Positions 13,944 to 20,298 of a stretch of 20,298 nucleotides of DNA are shown one piece after another. The stretch comes from Oscillospiraceae bacterium (GTDB taxonomy: Bacteria; Bacillota; Clostridia; Oscillospirales; Ruminococcaceae): NCBI GenBank assembly GCA_019420135.1, contig JAHZHS010000017.1:1-20298 (forward strand), read 5' to 3'. The notes under the pieces were generated by a model. It was not told the DNA's origin. It saw only the letters and a program-made list of their open reading frames with translations, and ran no database searches. The translations under genes and the position numbers were made by a program. The stretch's first letter is position 1; each line of letters opens with the position of its first letter.

Positions 13944-14213
13944 ATGAAAGATCTGTACCAGGCTGCGCGCAGCCTTGTCTGGCTGACACAGTTCGGACTG
14001 TCCATCGTGGTGCCGCTGGTGGTCAGCATTCTCGTCGCCGTATGGCTGCAGCGGACCTTTACCCTGGGAGGCTGGGTTGTGGCCGTGGGGGTCCTGGTCG
14101 GAATCTTCGGAGCGGTGAGCGGACTGGTCACCTCGCTGCGGGCCATCGACCGCCAGGCCGGGGAAAAAGAGGACCGGCACAAAAAGCCGCCGGTCTATTT
14201 CAATCAGCATTGA
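13944..14213 (+). CDS. AtpZ/AtpI-like small membrane protein
   Basis: An 89-residue protein with two predicted membrane segments (about 15-36 and 43-65) and a charged tail (RQAGEKEDRHKK). It occupies the place of the short AtpZ/AtpI-type protein that opens many bacterial atp operons and is thought to help assemble the c-ring or carry Mg2+/Ca2+ with AtpI. The topology and the glycine-rich second helix (VAVGVLVGIFGAVSGL) fit. AGGAGG (13928-13933) lies 10 nt before the ATG. It is the first gene after the operon promoter, 32 nt before atpI. Sequence similarity alone is weak for such a short protein; position supports the call. Confidence 0.72.
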   Translation: MKDLYQAARSLVWLTQFGLSIVVPLVVSILVAVWLQRTFTLGGWVVAVGVLVGIFGAVSGLVTSLRAIDRQAGEKEDRHKKPPVYFNQH

Positions 14214-14245
14214 CGGGGCAGGCAAGCCCCTTTAGGAGGAACTCC

Positions 14246-14653
14246 ATGCATAAATACCGTGATGTACTCGGTCAGGTCGGCAGACTGGCCGCCGTGGAGG
14301 CGGTCTGTGTGGCGGTGATCCTGGTGGTGTATTTCTTTCTGGGCGGCATGACCGTCAAGGTCCTGCTGGGGGCCCTGATTGGCGGGGCTATGTCGGTGGC
14401 ACACTTTCTGGTGTTGTCGGTCTCGGTCTGCAACGCCCTGGACCGCGCCAAAAGCGAGGAGGAAGCCGCCCGCGTCCGGGTCTCCATCCAGGCATCGGCC
14501 AGCATGCGCTTGCTGGTGATGGCGGTCATCCTCATCGTTCTGTTCAAGATGGGGGTCTGTGACCCGGTGGCGGCGCTGGTGCCGCTGCTCTGCGCACAGC
14601 TTGCCCTCAAATTCATCGGCCTGTTCCAGGGCGGAAAGGAGGATGCACAGTGA
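14246..14653 (+). CDS. atpI: ATP synthase subunit I
   Basis: A 135-residue membrane protein with four hydrophobic segments (about 15-33, 37-58, 85-103 and 107-126), as in AtpI, an assembly factor that helps form the c-ring, notably in Na+-dependent enzymes. A basic/acidic loop (DRAKSEEEAARVR) links segments 2 and 3. The frame is open upstream, but the ATG at 14246 has AGGAGG about 8 nt before it. The stop overlaps the GTG start of atpB (GTGA). In this family the sequence is poorly conserved; length, topology and position between the atpZ-like gene and atpB carry the call. Confidence 0.83.
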   Translation: MHKYRDVLGQVGRLAAVEAVCVAVILVVYFFLGGMTVKVLLGALIGGAMSVAHFLVLSVSVCNALDRAKSEEEAARVRVSIQASASMRLLVMAVILIVLFKMGVCDPVAALVPLLCAQLALKFIGLFQGGKEDAQ

Positions 14654-15519
14654 CAGGACCCAAAATTTATTTCATCATTCCGCTGTTCGGCGGCATCCCC
14701 ATCACCCAGACGACGGTGTCGTCCTTTGTAGTCATGGTGCTGCTCTGCATCGCGGGCATCTGCCTGGGACGCAACCTGCAAAAGCGCCCCGGCCGCCGTC
14801 AGGTACTGGTGGAAAAGGGCGTGACCATGCTCTATGACATGGTGGCCGACACCATGGGCCCTCACAACCTTTACTGGACGCCCTACATCGGCGCGCTGTT
14901 CCTGTCGTCGCTGTTCGGTACCCTCATCGGCATGACCGGTATTTTCCGTTCGGCCACGTCGGACCTTTCCACCACGCTGACCTGGGCCCTCATGACCAGC
15001 GTGCTCTGCTGGGCCTGCGGCATCCGGACAAACGGCTTTTTTGGCTGGCTCAAAGGCTTCTCGGAGCCCATCGCCGTCATGCTGCCCATGAACATTGTCT
15101 CCGAGATCGCCCAGCCCATCTCCATGGCCTTCCGTCACTTCGGCAACATTGCGGGCGGCGGTGTTCTCACCAGCCTGCTCTATACCGCCCTGGCGACCCT
15201 GTCGGCGGCAGTGCTGGGCCTGGTGGCAAAAAGCATGGTGGTGGCGGCCATTGTCCTGGTCATCGGCATCGCGCTGTTTGCCTGGGGCTGCAAGACTCAT
15301 AAGCTCATGCGCAAGGTCTTCGGCGTCGTCTTTGCTGTGACCGGCCTGCTGGCACTGGCGGGGCTTTCCGGCGTGCCTTATCTGGAGGTCGGCATCCCCG
15401 GCGTCCTCAGCCTGTACTTCGACGTCTTTTCGGGCGGCGTGCAGGCGCTGGTGTTCAGCCTGCTGACCGTGGTGTATATCGGCAATGCCTGCCCGCCGCC
15501 GGAGCCGGCCGAGCAGTAA
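14650..15519 (+). CDS. atpB: F1Fo ATP synthase subunit a
   Basis: The stator channel subunit that passes ions to and from the c-ring. It has 289 residues with several membrane helices. It starts at GTG (14650), overlapping the atpI stop, with AAGGAGG about 7 nt upstream. The essential Arg is Arg162 in MAFRHFGNIAGG, and the final helix keeps the conserved Gln in GGVQALVFSLLTVVYIG. Other family blocks: SEPIAVMLPMNIVSEIAQPIS (138-158, two acidic residues near the membrane). The Glu/His that E. coli-type proteins carry a few residues after the GN of the Arg helix is replaced by Gly. The C-terminus is proline and glutamate rich. Given the c subunit, the ion is probably Na+. Confidence 0.94.
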   Translation: MTGPKIYFIIPLFGGIPITQTTVSSFVVMVLLCIAGICLGRNLQKRPGRRQVLVEKGVTMLYDMVADTMGPHNLYWTPYIGALFLSSLFGTLIGMTGIFRSATSDLSTTLTWALMTSVLCWACGIRTNGFFGWLKGFSEPIAVMLPMNIVSEIAQPISMAFRHFGNIAGGGVLTSLLYTALATLSAAVLGLVAKSMVVAAIVLVIGIALFAWGCKTHKLMRKVFGVVFAVTGLLALAGLSGVPYLEVGIPGVLSLYFDVFSGGVQALVFSLLTVVYIGNACPPPEPAEQ

Positions 15520-15541
15520 CCCATCCCCGATCAGGAATTCA

Positions 15542-15557
15542 AATCGTACCAACGATT
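15542..15557 (+). other. Intercistronic hairpin between atpB and atpE
   Basis: AATCGT pairs with ACGATT around ACCA, in an 88-nt gap that is AT-rich compared with its surroundings. Subunit c is needed in about tenfold excess over subunit a, and in E. coli the matching gap carries a translation enhancer; a similar role is possible here. No T run follows, so it is not a terminator. Confidence 0.45.
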
Positions 15558-15607
15558 GAAGATAACAAACATCCCCCAAAATGATACCAATATGGAGGCA
15601 ACGAATT

Positions 15608-15847
15608 ATGGAAGAAGCAATTGTAAGAGCGGCCTGCGCACTGGGTGCTGGTCTGTGCATGGGTCTCGGAGCCATCGGCCCCGCCGTCGGCGAAGGCAAC
15701 GCGGTGGGCAAGGCGCTGGAGGGCATGTCCCGTCAGCCCGAGACCATGGGCATGCTGCGTACCAACATGATCCTGGGCTGTGCGATCACCGAGTCGACCG
15801 GTATTTACTCTCTGGTCATCGCCCTGCTGCTGCTCTTCGTCTTTTGA
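15608..15847 (+). CDS. atpE: F1Fo ATP synthase subunit c, two-carboxylate Na+-type motif
   Basis: The rotor-ring proteolipid, 79 residues, two helices joined by the polar loop SRQPE (41-45). The start at 15608 has GGAGG 9 nt upstream; the nine codons upstream in frame are not needed. The ion-binding carboxylate is Glu62 in AITESTGIYSLVIALL, which matches the Ilyobacter tartaricus Na+ motif (Glu65-Ser66-Thr67 and Tyr70). In helix 1, PAVGEG places Glu29 where Ilyobacter has Gln32, as in the two-carboxylate c-ring described for Fusobacterium nucleatum. Alignment is unambiguous (constant offset of 3, no gaps). Na+ coupling is therefore predicted, not proven. Spaced 88 nt from atpB and 42 nt from atpF. 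Confidence 0.95.
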   Translation: MEEAIVRAACALGAGLCMGLGAIGPAVGEGNAVGKALEGMSRQPETMGMLRTNMILGCAITESTGIYSLVIALLLLFVF

Positions 15848-15889
15848 TGAGCCGCACTTGCAACTCGGGAAAGAGAGGAGTGTCAGGAC

Positions 15890-16396
15890 TTGTCGGAGTT
15901 TGAGAGCTTTGTCGGCGTAAACCCGTGGACGGCGCTTTTCACCTTCTGCAACATGATGATCACCTTTCTGGTGCTCAGACATTTTCTGTTCGGGCCGGTG
16001 AAAAAGATGATCGACGACCGCCAGAAGGAGATCGACACCATGTACGCCGACGCCGATGCCGCGAAACAGCAGGCCCTTGCCCTGGAACAGCAGTACCAGG
16101 CCCGCCTGAGTGAAGTCCGGCAGGAAAGCGACGCCATGCTGCGCGACGCCACCGCCCGCGCCCAGAAACGGGAGCAGGAGATCGTGGACGCAGCCCGGGC
16201 ATCGGCCCGCGCCATGCGCGATGCGGCCGAGGCCGACATTGAACAGGAGAAGAAGAAGGCGGTCAACGAGCTCAAGGATGAGATCGGCGGCATCGCCATG
16301 GACATTGCATCCCGTGTGGTGGAGCGCGAGATCAGCGAGCAGGATCACCGCGCGCTGATCGACGAGTTTATCCGGAATGTGGGTGACGCATCGTGA
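15890..16396 (+). CDS. atpF: F1Fo ATP synthase subunit b
   Basis: The peripheral stalk subunit, 168 residues. One N-terminal membrane helix (about 12-34, ALFTFCNMMITFLVLRHFLF) is followed by the conserved FGPVKKMIDDRQKEI and a long charged helix rich in Ala, Glu, Gln and Arg that forms the right-handed coiled coil of the b dimer. The C-terminal part (about 125-165) should bind subunit delta. The start is TTG at 15890, with GAGGAG 9 nt upstream, and no ATG gives a better N-terminus. The end overlaps the atpH GTG by 4 nt (GTGA), so b and delta are translationally coupled. One atpF copy implies a homodimer. Confidence 0.93.
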   Translation: MSEFESFVGVNPWTALFTFCNMMITFLVLRHFLFGPVKKMIDDRQKEIDTMYADADAAKQQALALEQQYQARLSEVRQESDAMLRDATARAQKREQEIVDAARASARAMRDAAEADIEQEKKKAVNELKDEIGGIAMDIASRVVEREISEQDHRALIDEFIRNVGDAS

Positions 16397-16932
16397 CAGA
16401 GCAGGCAAAACGCTATGGCGGCAGCCTTTTTGAGCTGGCTGCCGAGGAACAGCTGGATGACCGCATCCTCGGGGAACTGGACGGTGCGGTGTCCTGCTTT
16501 GCGGACAATGAAGAATATTTCCGCCTGCTGGCCCTGCCCAGCCTGTCCCACGCCATTCGGCGGGGCCTGCTGGACGAGGCATTCGGCGGGCAGGTGCACC
16601 CATATGTGGTGAACTTTCTGAAACTGCTGTGCGACGAGGGGCTGCTCCGTGAGCTGCCCGGCTGCGCACAGGCCTACCGGGAACGCTACAACCAGGCCCA
16701 CGGCATCGTGCAGGTGAAAGCGGCGTCGGCCATCCCTCTGGATGAGGCCACCCGCACCCGCCTGACCGAAAAGCTGAAAGCTGTCACCGGCAAGCAGATC
16801 GAGCTGACGGTGACCGTCGACCCAACGCTTTTGGGCGGCATCCGCCTGGATATGGACGGCATGCGTCTGGACGGCACGGTCCGCGCACGCCTGGACGGCA
16901 TCCGCGCCGGGCTGGTCAGCCTCACGCTGTAA
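16393..16932 (+). CDS. atpH: F1Fo ATP synthase subunit delta
   Basis: Links the b stalk to the top of the alpha/beta hexamer (OSCP homologue). It has 179 residues, standard length, all soluble. The N-terminal helical domain (about 1-105) includes the recurring ...KRYGGSLFELAAEEQ start. The C-terminal domain carries VKAASAIPLDEATRTRLTEKLK and the glycine strand LLGGIRLDMDGMRLDGTVRARLDGI (core GGIRL, 155-159), the typical end of this family. The GTG start overlaps the atpF stop. The gap of 59 nt to atpA is the second longest inside the operon. Confidence 0.93.
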   Translation: MTEQAKRYGGSLFELAAEEQLDDRILGELDGAVSCFADNEEYFRLLALPSLSHAIRRGLLDEAFGGQVHPYVVNFLKLLCDEGLLRELPGCAQAYRERYNQAHGIVQVKAASAIPLDEATRTRLTEKLKAVTGKQIELTVTVDPTLLGGIRLDMDGMRLDGTVRARLDGIRAGLVSLTL

Positions 16933-16991
16933 GGCCCTGCTGCGGACCCGGATACTTTGCAACTGAAAAGATTGAGTGGTGAATCGTAGAC

Positions 16992-18512
16992 GTGCAGATG
17001 AAACCTGAACAGATCTCCCGGATCATCCGGGCACAGATCAAGCACTATGCCAATGCCATCGAGCAGAGCGAGACCGGCGTCGTCACCATGGTGGGCGACG
17101 GCATCGCGCGCGCCAGCGGCCTGGACAAATGTATGGCCGGCGAGCTGGTGCAGTTTGCCAACGGTGAGTACGGCATGGCCCAGAACCTGGAGGAAAACTC
17201 GGTCTCCATCGTCTTGCTGGGCAGCGACGAGGGCATCAGCGAGGGCGGCGTGGTCAAACGGACAGGTCGCGTCGTGTCGGTGCCTGTGGGCGAGGCCATG
17301 ATCGGCCGCGTCGTCAACGCCCTGGGCCAGCCCATCGACGGCAAGGGCCCCATCACGGCGGAGGAGTACCGTCCTATCGAGGCACCGGCCCCCGGCATCC
17401 TCGACCGCCAGCCGGTCAAGCAGCCCCTGCAGACCGGCATCAAGGCCATTGACTCCATGATCCCCATCGGCCGCGGCCAGCGTGAGCTCATCATCGGTGA
17501 CCGTCAGACCGGCAAGACGACCATTGCCACAGACACCATCCTCAACCAGAAGGGCGGGGACGTGATCTGTATTTATGTTGCCATCGGCCAGAAGCGCTCC
17601 ACCGTGGCCACCCTGGTGGAGGAGCTGACTGCCGCCGGTGCCATGGACTACACCATCGTGGTGTCGGCCACCGCGTCGGAACTCTCCCCCCTGCAGTATA
17701 TCGCGCCTTATGCGGGCTGCGCCATGGGCGAGCACTTCATGCACAAGGGCCGCCATGTCCTCATTATCTATGACGACCTGTCCAAGCATGCGGTGGCCTA
17801 CCGCGCCCTGTCGCTGCTGATCCGCCGTCCTCCGGGACGTGAGGCTTACCCCGGCGACGTGTTCTATCTCCATTCCCGCCTGCTGGAGCGGGCTGCCAAG
17901 CTGTCCGACGCCAAGGGCGGCGGCTCCCTGACGGCCCTGCCCATCATCGAGACCCAGGCGGGCGACGTGTCGGCCTATATCCCGACCAACGTCATCTCCA
18001 TCACCGACGGCCAGATCTTCCTGGAGACCGAGCTCTTCCACTCCGGCGTCATGCCGGCAGTCAACCCGGGCATTTCGGTCTCCCGTGTGGGCGGCAACGC
18101 CCAGATCAAGGCCATGAAGAAGGTCGCCGGTACCCTCAAACTGATCTACTCCCAGTACCGCGAGCTGCAGGGCTTTGCCCAGTTCGGCTCCGATCTGGAT
18201 GCCGACACCAAGGCCCGCCTGGCCCAGGGCGAGCGCATTGTGGAGGTCCTCAAGCAGGACCGCAGCTCCCCGGTGCCGGTGGAAAAGCAGGTGGCGATCC
18301 TGTACGCCACGGTGCGCGGTTACCTGGACAAGGTGGCTGTGGCCGATGTCAAGGAGTACGAGCGCGGCCTGTATGAATTTTTGGATTCCAACTCGCAGGC
18401 CTGCGGCGTTATGCAGGAGATCCGCGACACCGGCGCATTGTCCGAGGACGCGGACAAGACGCTGGCCGCGGTTCTGACGGAGTACACCGATGCATTTGTC
18501 AAGGCACGATAA
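16992..18512 (+). CDS. atpA: F1Fo ATP synthase subunit alpha
   Basis: The regulatory, non-catalytic nucleotide-binding subunit of F1, 506 residues. Walker A GDRQTGKT falls at 169-176, the same numbering as in E. coli. Walker B is in LIIYDDLSKHAVAYR, followed by HSRLLERAAK, and the arginine-finger region is in VGGNAQIKAMKKVAGTLK. The beta-barrel N-terminal domain (about 25-95) and C-terminal helical domain (about 380-506) are intact. The start is the GTG at 16992 (MQMKPEQIS); an in-frame ATG two codons later is the alternative. The ribosome site is weak (GAGTGG about 12 nt upstream), unlike the strong ones of the other atp genes. Confidence 0.97.
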   Translation: MQMKPEQISRIIRAQIKHYANAIEQSETGVVTMVGDGIARASGLDKCMAGELVQFANGEYGMAQNLEENSVSIVLLGSDEGISEGGVVKRTGRVVSVPVGEAMIGRVVNALGQPIDGKGPITAEEYRPIEAPAPGILDRQPVKQPLQTGIKAIDSMIPIGRGQRELIIGDRQTGKTTIATDTILNQKGGDVICIYVAIGQKRSTVATLVEELTAAGAMDYTIVVSATASELSPLQYIAPYAGCAMGEHFMHKGRHVLIIYDDLSKHAVAYRALSLLIRRPPGREAYPGDVFYLHSRLLERAAKLSDAKGGGSLTALPIIETQAGDVSAYIPTNVISITDGQIFLETELFHSGVMPAVNPGISVSRVGGNAQIKAMKKVAGTLKLIYSQYRELQGFAQFGSDLDADTKARLAQGERIVEVLKQDRSSPVPVEKQVAILYATVRGYLDKVAVADVKEYERGLYEFLDSNSQACGVMQEIRDTGALSEDADKTLAAVLTEYTDAFVKAR

Positions 18513-18536
18513 TACGGCGGAAAGGAGGCGGTTTGC

Positions 18537-19388
18537 ATGGCAGGTTCCGTGAAGGACATCAAACTGCGCATCAAGAGCGTGCAGGGCACCATGCAGATCA
18601 CCAAGGCGATGGAGCTGGTAGCGTCCTCCAAACTGCGCCGCGCCAAGGAGCGGGTGGAACACAGCCGCCCCTATTTTGAGACGCTGTATCATACGCTGTA
18701 CGACATCGCCGCGGCAAACACCGAATTCCAGAGCCCCTACCTGCTTCACCGGGAGACCGGCCGCACCTGCTATGTGGTCATTGCAGGCGACCGGGGCCTG
18801 GCGGGCGGCTACAATGCCAACGTGCTGCGCTGTGCCGCTGCCGACGCCGAGGGCAAGGATATCTGCGTGCTGCCCATCGGCCGCCGCGCCGTGGAACACT
18901 ATGAGCGCCGGGGCATTCCCATTGTGAGCAAGGCCTTTGAGATGGCGGGGGACCTGTCGGTCAGCGATTGCTATGAGGTGTCCCGCATGCTGTGCAAGCT
19001 GTATCTGGCGGGGGAGATCCGGGAGATCCGCATCGTGTTCACCCAGTTTGTGTCCATGCCGACCCAGACCGCGATGGTGCTGCCGGTGCTGCCCTTTGAT
19101 GTGCCCCGCACGGGGAAGGGAACTGCCGGACGGGAGATGATCCTCTATGAGCCGGACAGCGAAAAGGTGTTTGATGCCATCATTCCCGAGTATCTGGCGG
19201 GCGTCGTCTACGGCGCTTTGTGCGAGAGCGTTTCCAGCGAGCTGGGGGCCCGGCGCACGGCAATGGACTCGGCCAGCAAGAATGCGGCCGATATGATCGA
19301 CCGCCTCAACCTGCATTACAACCGCGCCCGTCAGGCTGCCATCACCCAGGAGATCACCGAGATCGTGGCGGGTGCCGGTGCGGACTAA
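18537..19388 (+). CDS. atpG: F1Fo ATP synthase subunit gamma
   Basis: The central rotor shaft that couples the c-ring to the catalytic sites, 283 residues, the usual size. The N-terminal helix KDIKLRIKSVQGTMQITKAMELVASSKLRRA (core TKAMELVA, 22-29) and the C-terminal helix ending NLHYNRARQAAITQEITEIVAGA are the conserved antiparallel coiled coil. The middle holds the Rossmann-like domain starting VIAGDRGLAGGYN (core DRGLAGGYN). AAAGGAGG lies 8 nt before the ATG, 24 nt after atpA. No plant-type redox insertion is present. Confidence 0.96.
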   Translation: MAGSVKDIKLRIKSVQGTMQITKAMELVASSKLRRAKERVEHSRPYFETLYHTLYDIAAANTEFQSPYLLHRETGRTCYVVIAGDRGLAGGYNANVLRCAAADAEGKDICVLPIGRRAVEHYERRGIPIVSKAFEMAGDLSVSDCYEVSRMLCKLYLAGEIREIRIVFTQFVSMPTQTAMVLPVLPFDVPRTGKGTAGREMILYEPDSEKVFDAIIPEYLAGVVYGALCESVSSELGARRTAMDSASKNAADMIDRLNLHYNRARQAAITQEITEIVAGAGAD

Positions 19389-19418
19389 TTTAACCATTTG
19401 ACAAGGAGTTGTAAGCCC

Positions 19419-20298
19419 ATGTCGGAGAAAAATATCGGCAGCGTGGTACAGGTCACCGGCCCGGTTCTGGACATCCGGTTCCCGGAAGGCAGCCTGCCCG
19501 CGCTGCTCAACGCCATCGAGCTGGACAACCACGGCACCCGTCTGGTGGCTGAGGTAGCCCAGCAGATCGGCGATAATGTGGTGCGCTGCATCGCCATGAG
19601 CAGCACCGACGGTATGGTGCGCGGCGACAAGGCGGTGGACACCGGCGGGCCCATCACAGTGCCCGTCGGCGAGGGCTGCCTGGGCCGTGTGTTCAACCTG
19701 CTAGGCGAGCCCATCGACGAGAAGCCCGCCCCCGAAGGCCTGGAGCGCTGGCCCATCCATCGCCCGGCCCCCGGCTTTGACGAGCAGGAGGGCGCCACCG
19801 AGATTCTGGAAACCGGCATCACGGTCGTCGACCTGATCTGCCCCTACGCAAAGGGCGGCAAGATCGGTCTGTCCGGCGGCGCGGGTGTCGGCAAGACGGT
19901 GCTGATCCAGGAACTGATTTACAATATCGCTACGGCGCACAACGGCTACTCGGTGTTTACCGGCGTGGGCGAGCGCACCCGTGAGGGCAACGACCTTTAC
20001 GGCGAGATGAGCGAGAGCGGCGTTCTGAGCAAGACGGCGCTGGTCTACGGCCAGATGAACGAACCCCCGGGAGCCCGTATGCGGGTGGCCCTGTCCGGCC
20101 TGACCATGGCGGAGTATTTCCGCGATGTCAAGAACCAGGATGTGCTGCTCTTCATTGACAACATCTTCCGCTTTACCCAGGCGGGTTCCGAGGTCAGCGC
20201 CCTGCTGGGCCGTATGCCCTCCGCCGTGGGCTACCAGCCCACCCTGGCCACCGAGATGGGCGCCCTGCAGGAGCGCATCACCTCCACCCGAAAGGGTT
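19419..20298 (+). CDS. atpD: F1Fo ATP synthase subunit beta (3' end cut by window edge)
   Basis: The catalytic subunit of F1. 293 codons are visible of about 460-470. It starts at the ATG at 19419 with AAGGAG about 11 nt upstream, 30 nt after atpG. The beta-barrel domain (1-75) begins GSVVQVTGPVLDIRF. Walker A GGAGVGKT is at 153-160, then GERTREGNDLY, the EPPGARMRV stretch, and Walker B LLFIDNIFRFTQAG, all intact. The residue just before the P-loop glycines is Ser (LSGG, Ser152) where Phe (LFGG) is the near-universal choice. The reading frame continues to the edge with no break. The epsilon gene (atpC) would be expected next, beyond the window. Confidence 0.97.
   Translation, partial: MSEKNIGSVVQVTGPVLDIRFPEGSLPALLNAIELDNHGTRLVAEVAQQIGDNVVRCIAMSSTDGMVRGDKAVDTGGPITVPVGEGCLGRVFNLLGEPIDEKPAPEGLERWPIHRPAPGFDEQEGATEILETGITVVDLICPYAKGGKIGLSGGAGVGKTVLIQELIYNIATAHNGYSVFTGVGERTREGNDLYGEMSESGVLSKTALVYGQMNEPPGARMRVALSGLTMAEYFRDVKNQDVLLFIDNIFRFTQAGSEVSALLGRMPSAVGYQPTLATEMGALQERITSTRKG

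Noticed and set aside
16686..19532. 948-codon open frame on the minus strand opposite atpH, atpA, atpG and the start of atpD
   Set aside because: It is antisense to certain ATP synthase genes and its protein is low-complexity (His, Gly, Val, Leu, Asp rich) with no family pattern. High GC at third codon positions suppresses stops in this frame.

Overview
The window looks like a chromosomal housekeeping stretch from a GC-rich, low-oxygen Firmicute, most likely an Oscillospiraceae/Ruminococcaceae-type gut anaerobe (Faecalibacterium, Gemmiger or Subdoligranulum relatives). This placement is an inference from the gene set: a CBS/DRTGG-type family II pyrophosphatase, a DegV protein, a class III fructose-1,6-bisphosphatase, an iron-dependent alcohol dehydrogenase, a cytidylate-kinase-like protein of the kind common in Clostridia, and an F-type ATP synthase whose c subunit resembles those of sodium-coupled anaerobes. 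Ribosome binding sites are strong AGGAGG types, and promoters and terminators are readable. I see no mobile element, CRISPR array, tRNA or rRNA.

Layout. (1) 1-4594, plus strand: the 3' part of a Mn-dependent pyrophosphatase, a DegV fatty-acid-binding protein and class III FBPase. (2) 4595-6631: a minus-strand iron alcohol dehydrogenase with its own terminator, an excellent promoter and a palindromic operator candidate, preceded by about 400 nt without genes but with several hairpins. (3) 6632-8983, minus strand: a compact tsaE-tsaB-rpiB-upp operon (tRNA t6A modification, pentose phosphate isomerisation, uracil salvage), divergent from (4) an FtsW/RodA-type SEDS gene at 9165-10331. (5) 10421-10915, minus strand: a GNAT acetyltransferase that shares a two-way terminator with the SEDS gene. 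(6) 11167-13634, plus strand: a MarR regulator overlapping a cytidylate-kinase-like gene, followed by citrate synthase and a terminator. (7) 13858 to the right edge, plus strand: the ATP synthase operon in the order atpZ-like, atpI, atpB, atpE, atpF, atpH, atpA, atpG, atpD (atpD cut by the edge).

How it works together. The ATP synthase operon is complete from its promoter up to the cut atpD. Its c subunit has a Glu in helix 1 where classical Na+ c-rings have Gln, plus the Glu-Ser-Thr-x-x-Tyr Na+ motif in helix 2. This is the two-carboxylate arrangement described for Fusobacterium nucleatum, so Na+ coupling is the best prediction. The rest is central metabolism: gluconeogenesis and pyrophosphate removal on the left, fermentative NADH disposal through the alcohol dehydrogenase under a probable repressor, and citrate entry. 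I found no obviously new multigene system. The most interesting signals are the c-ring motif, the alcohol dehydrogenase control region, the inverted repeat framing the atp promoter, and the lysine-less P-loop kinase paired with a MarR regulator.
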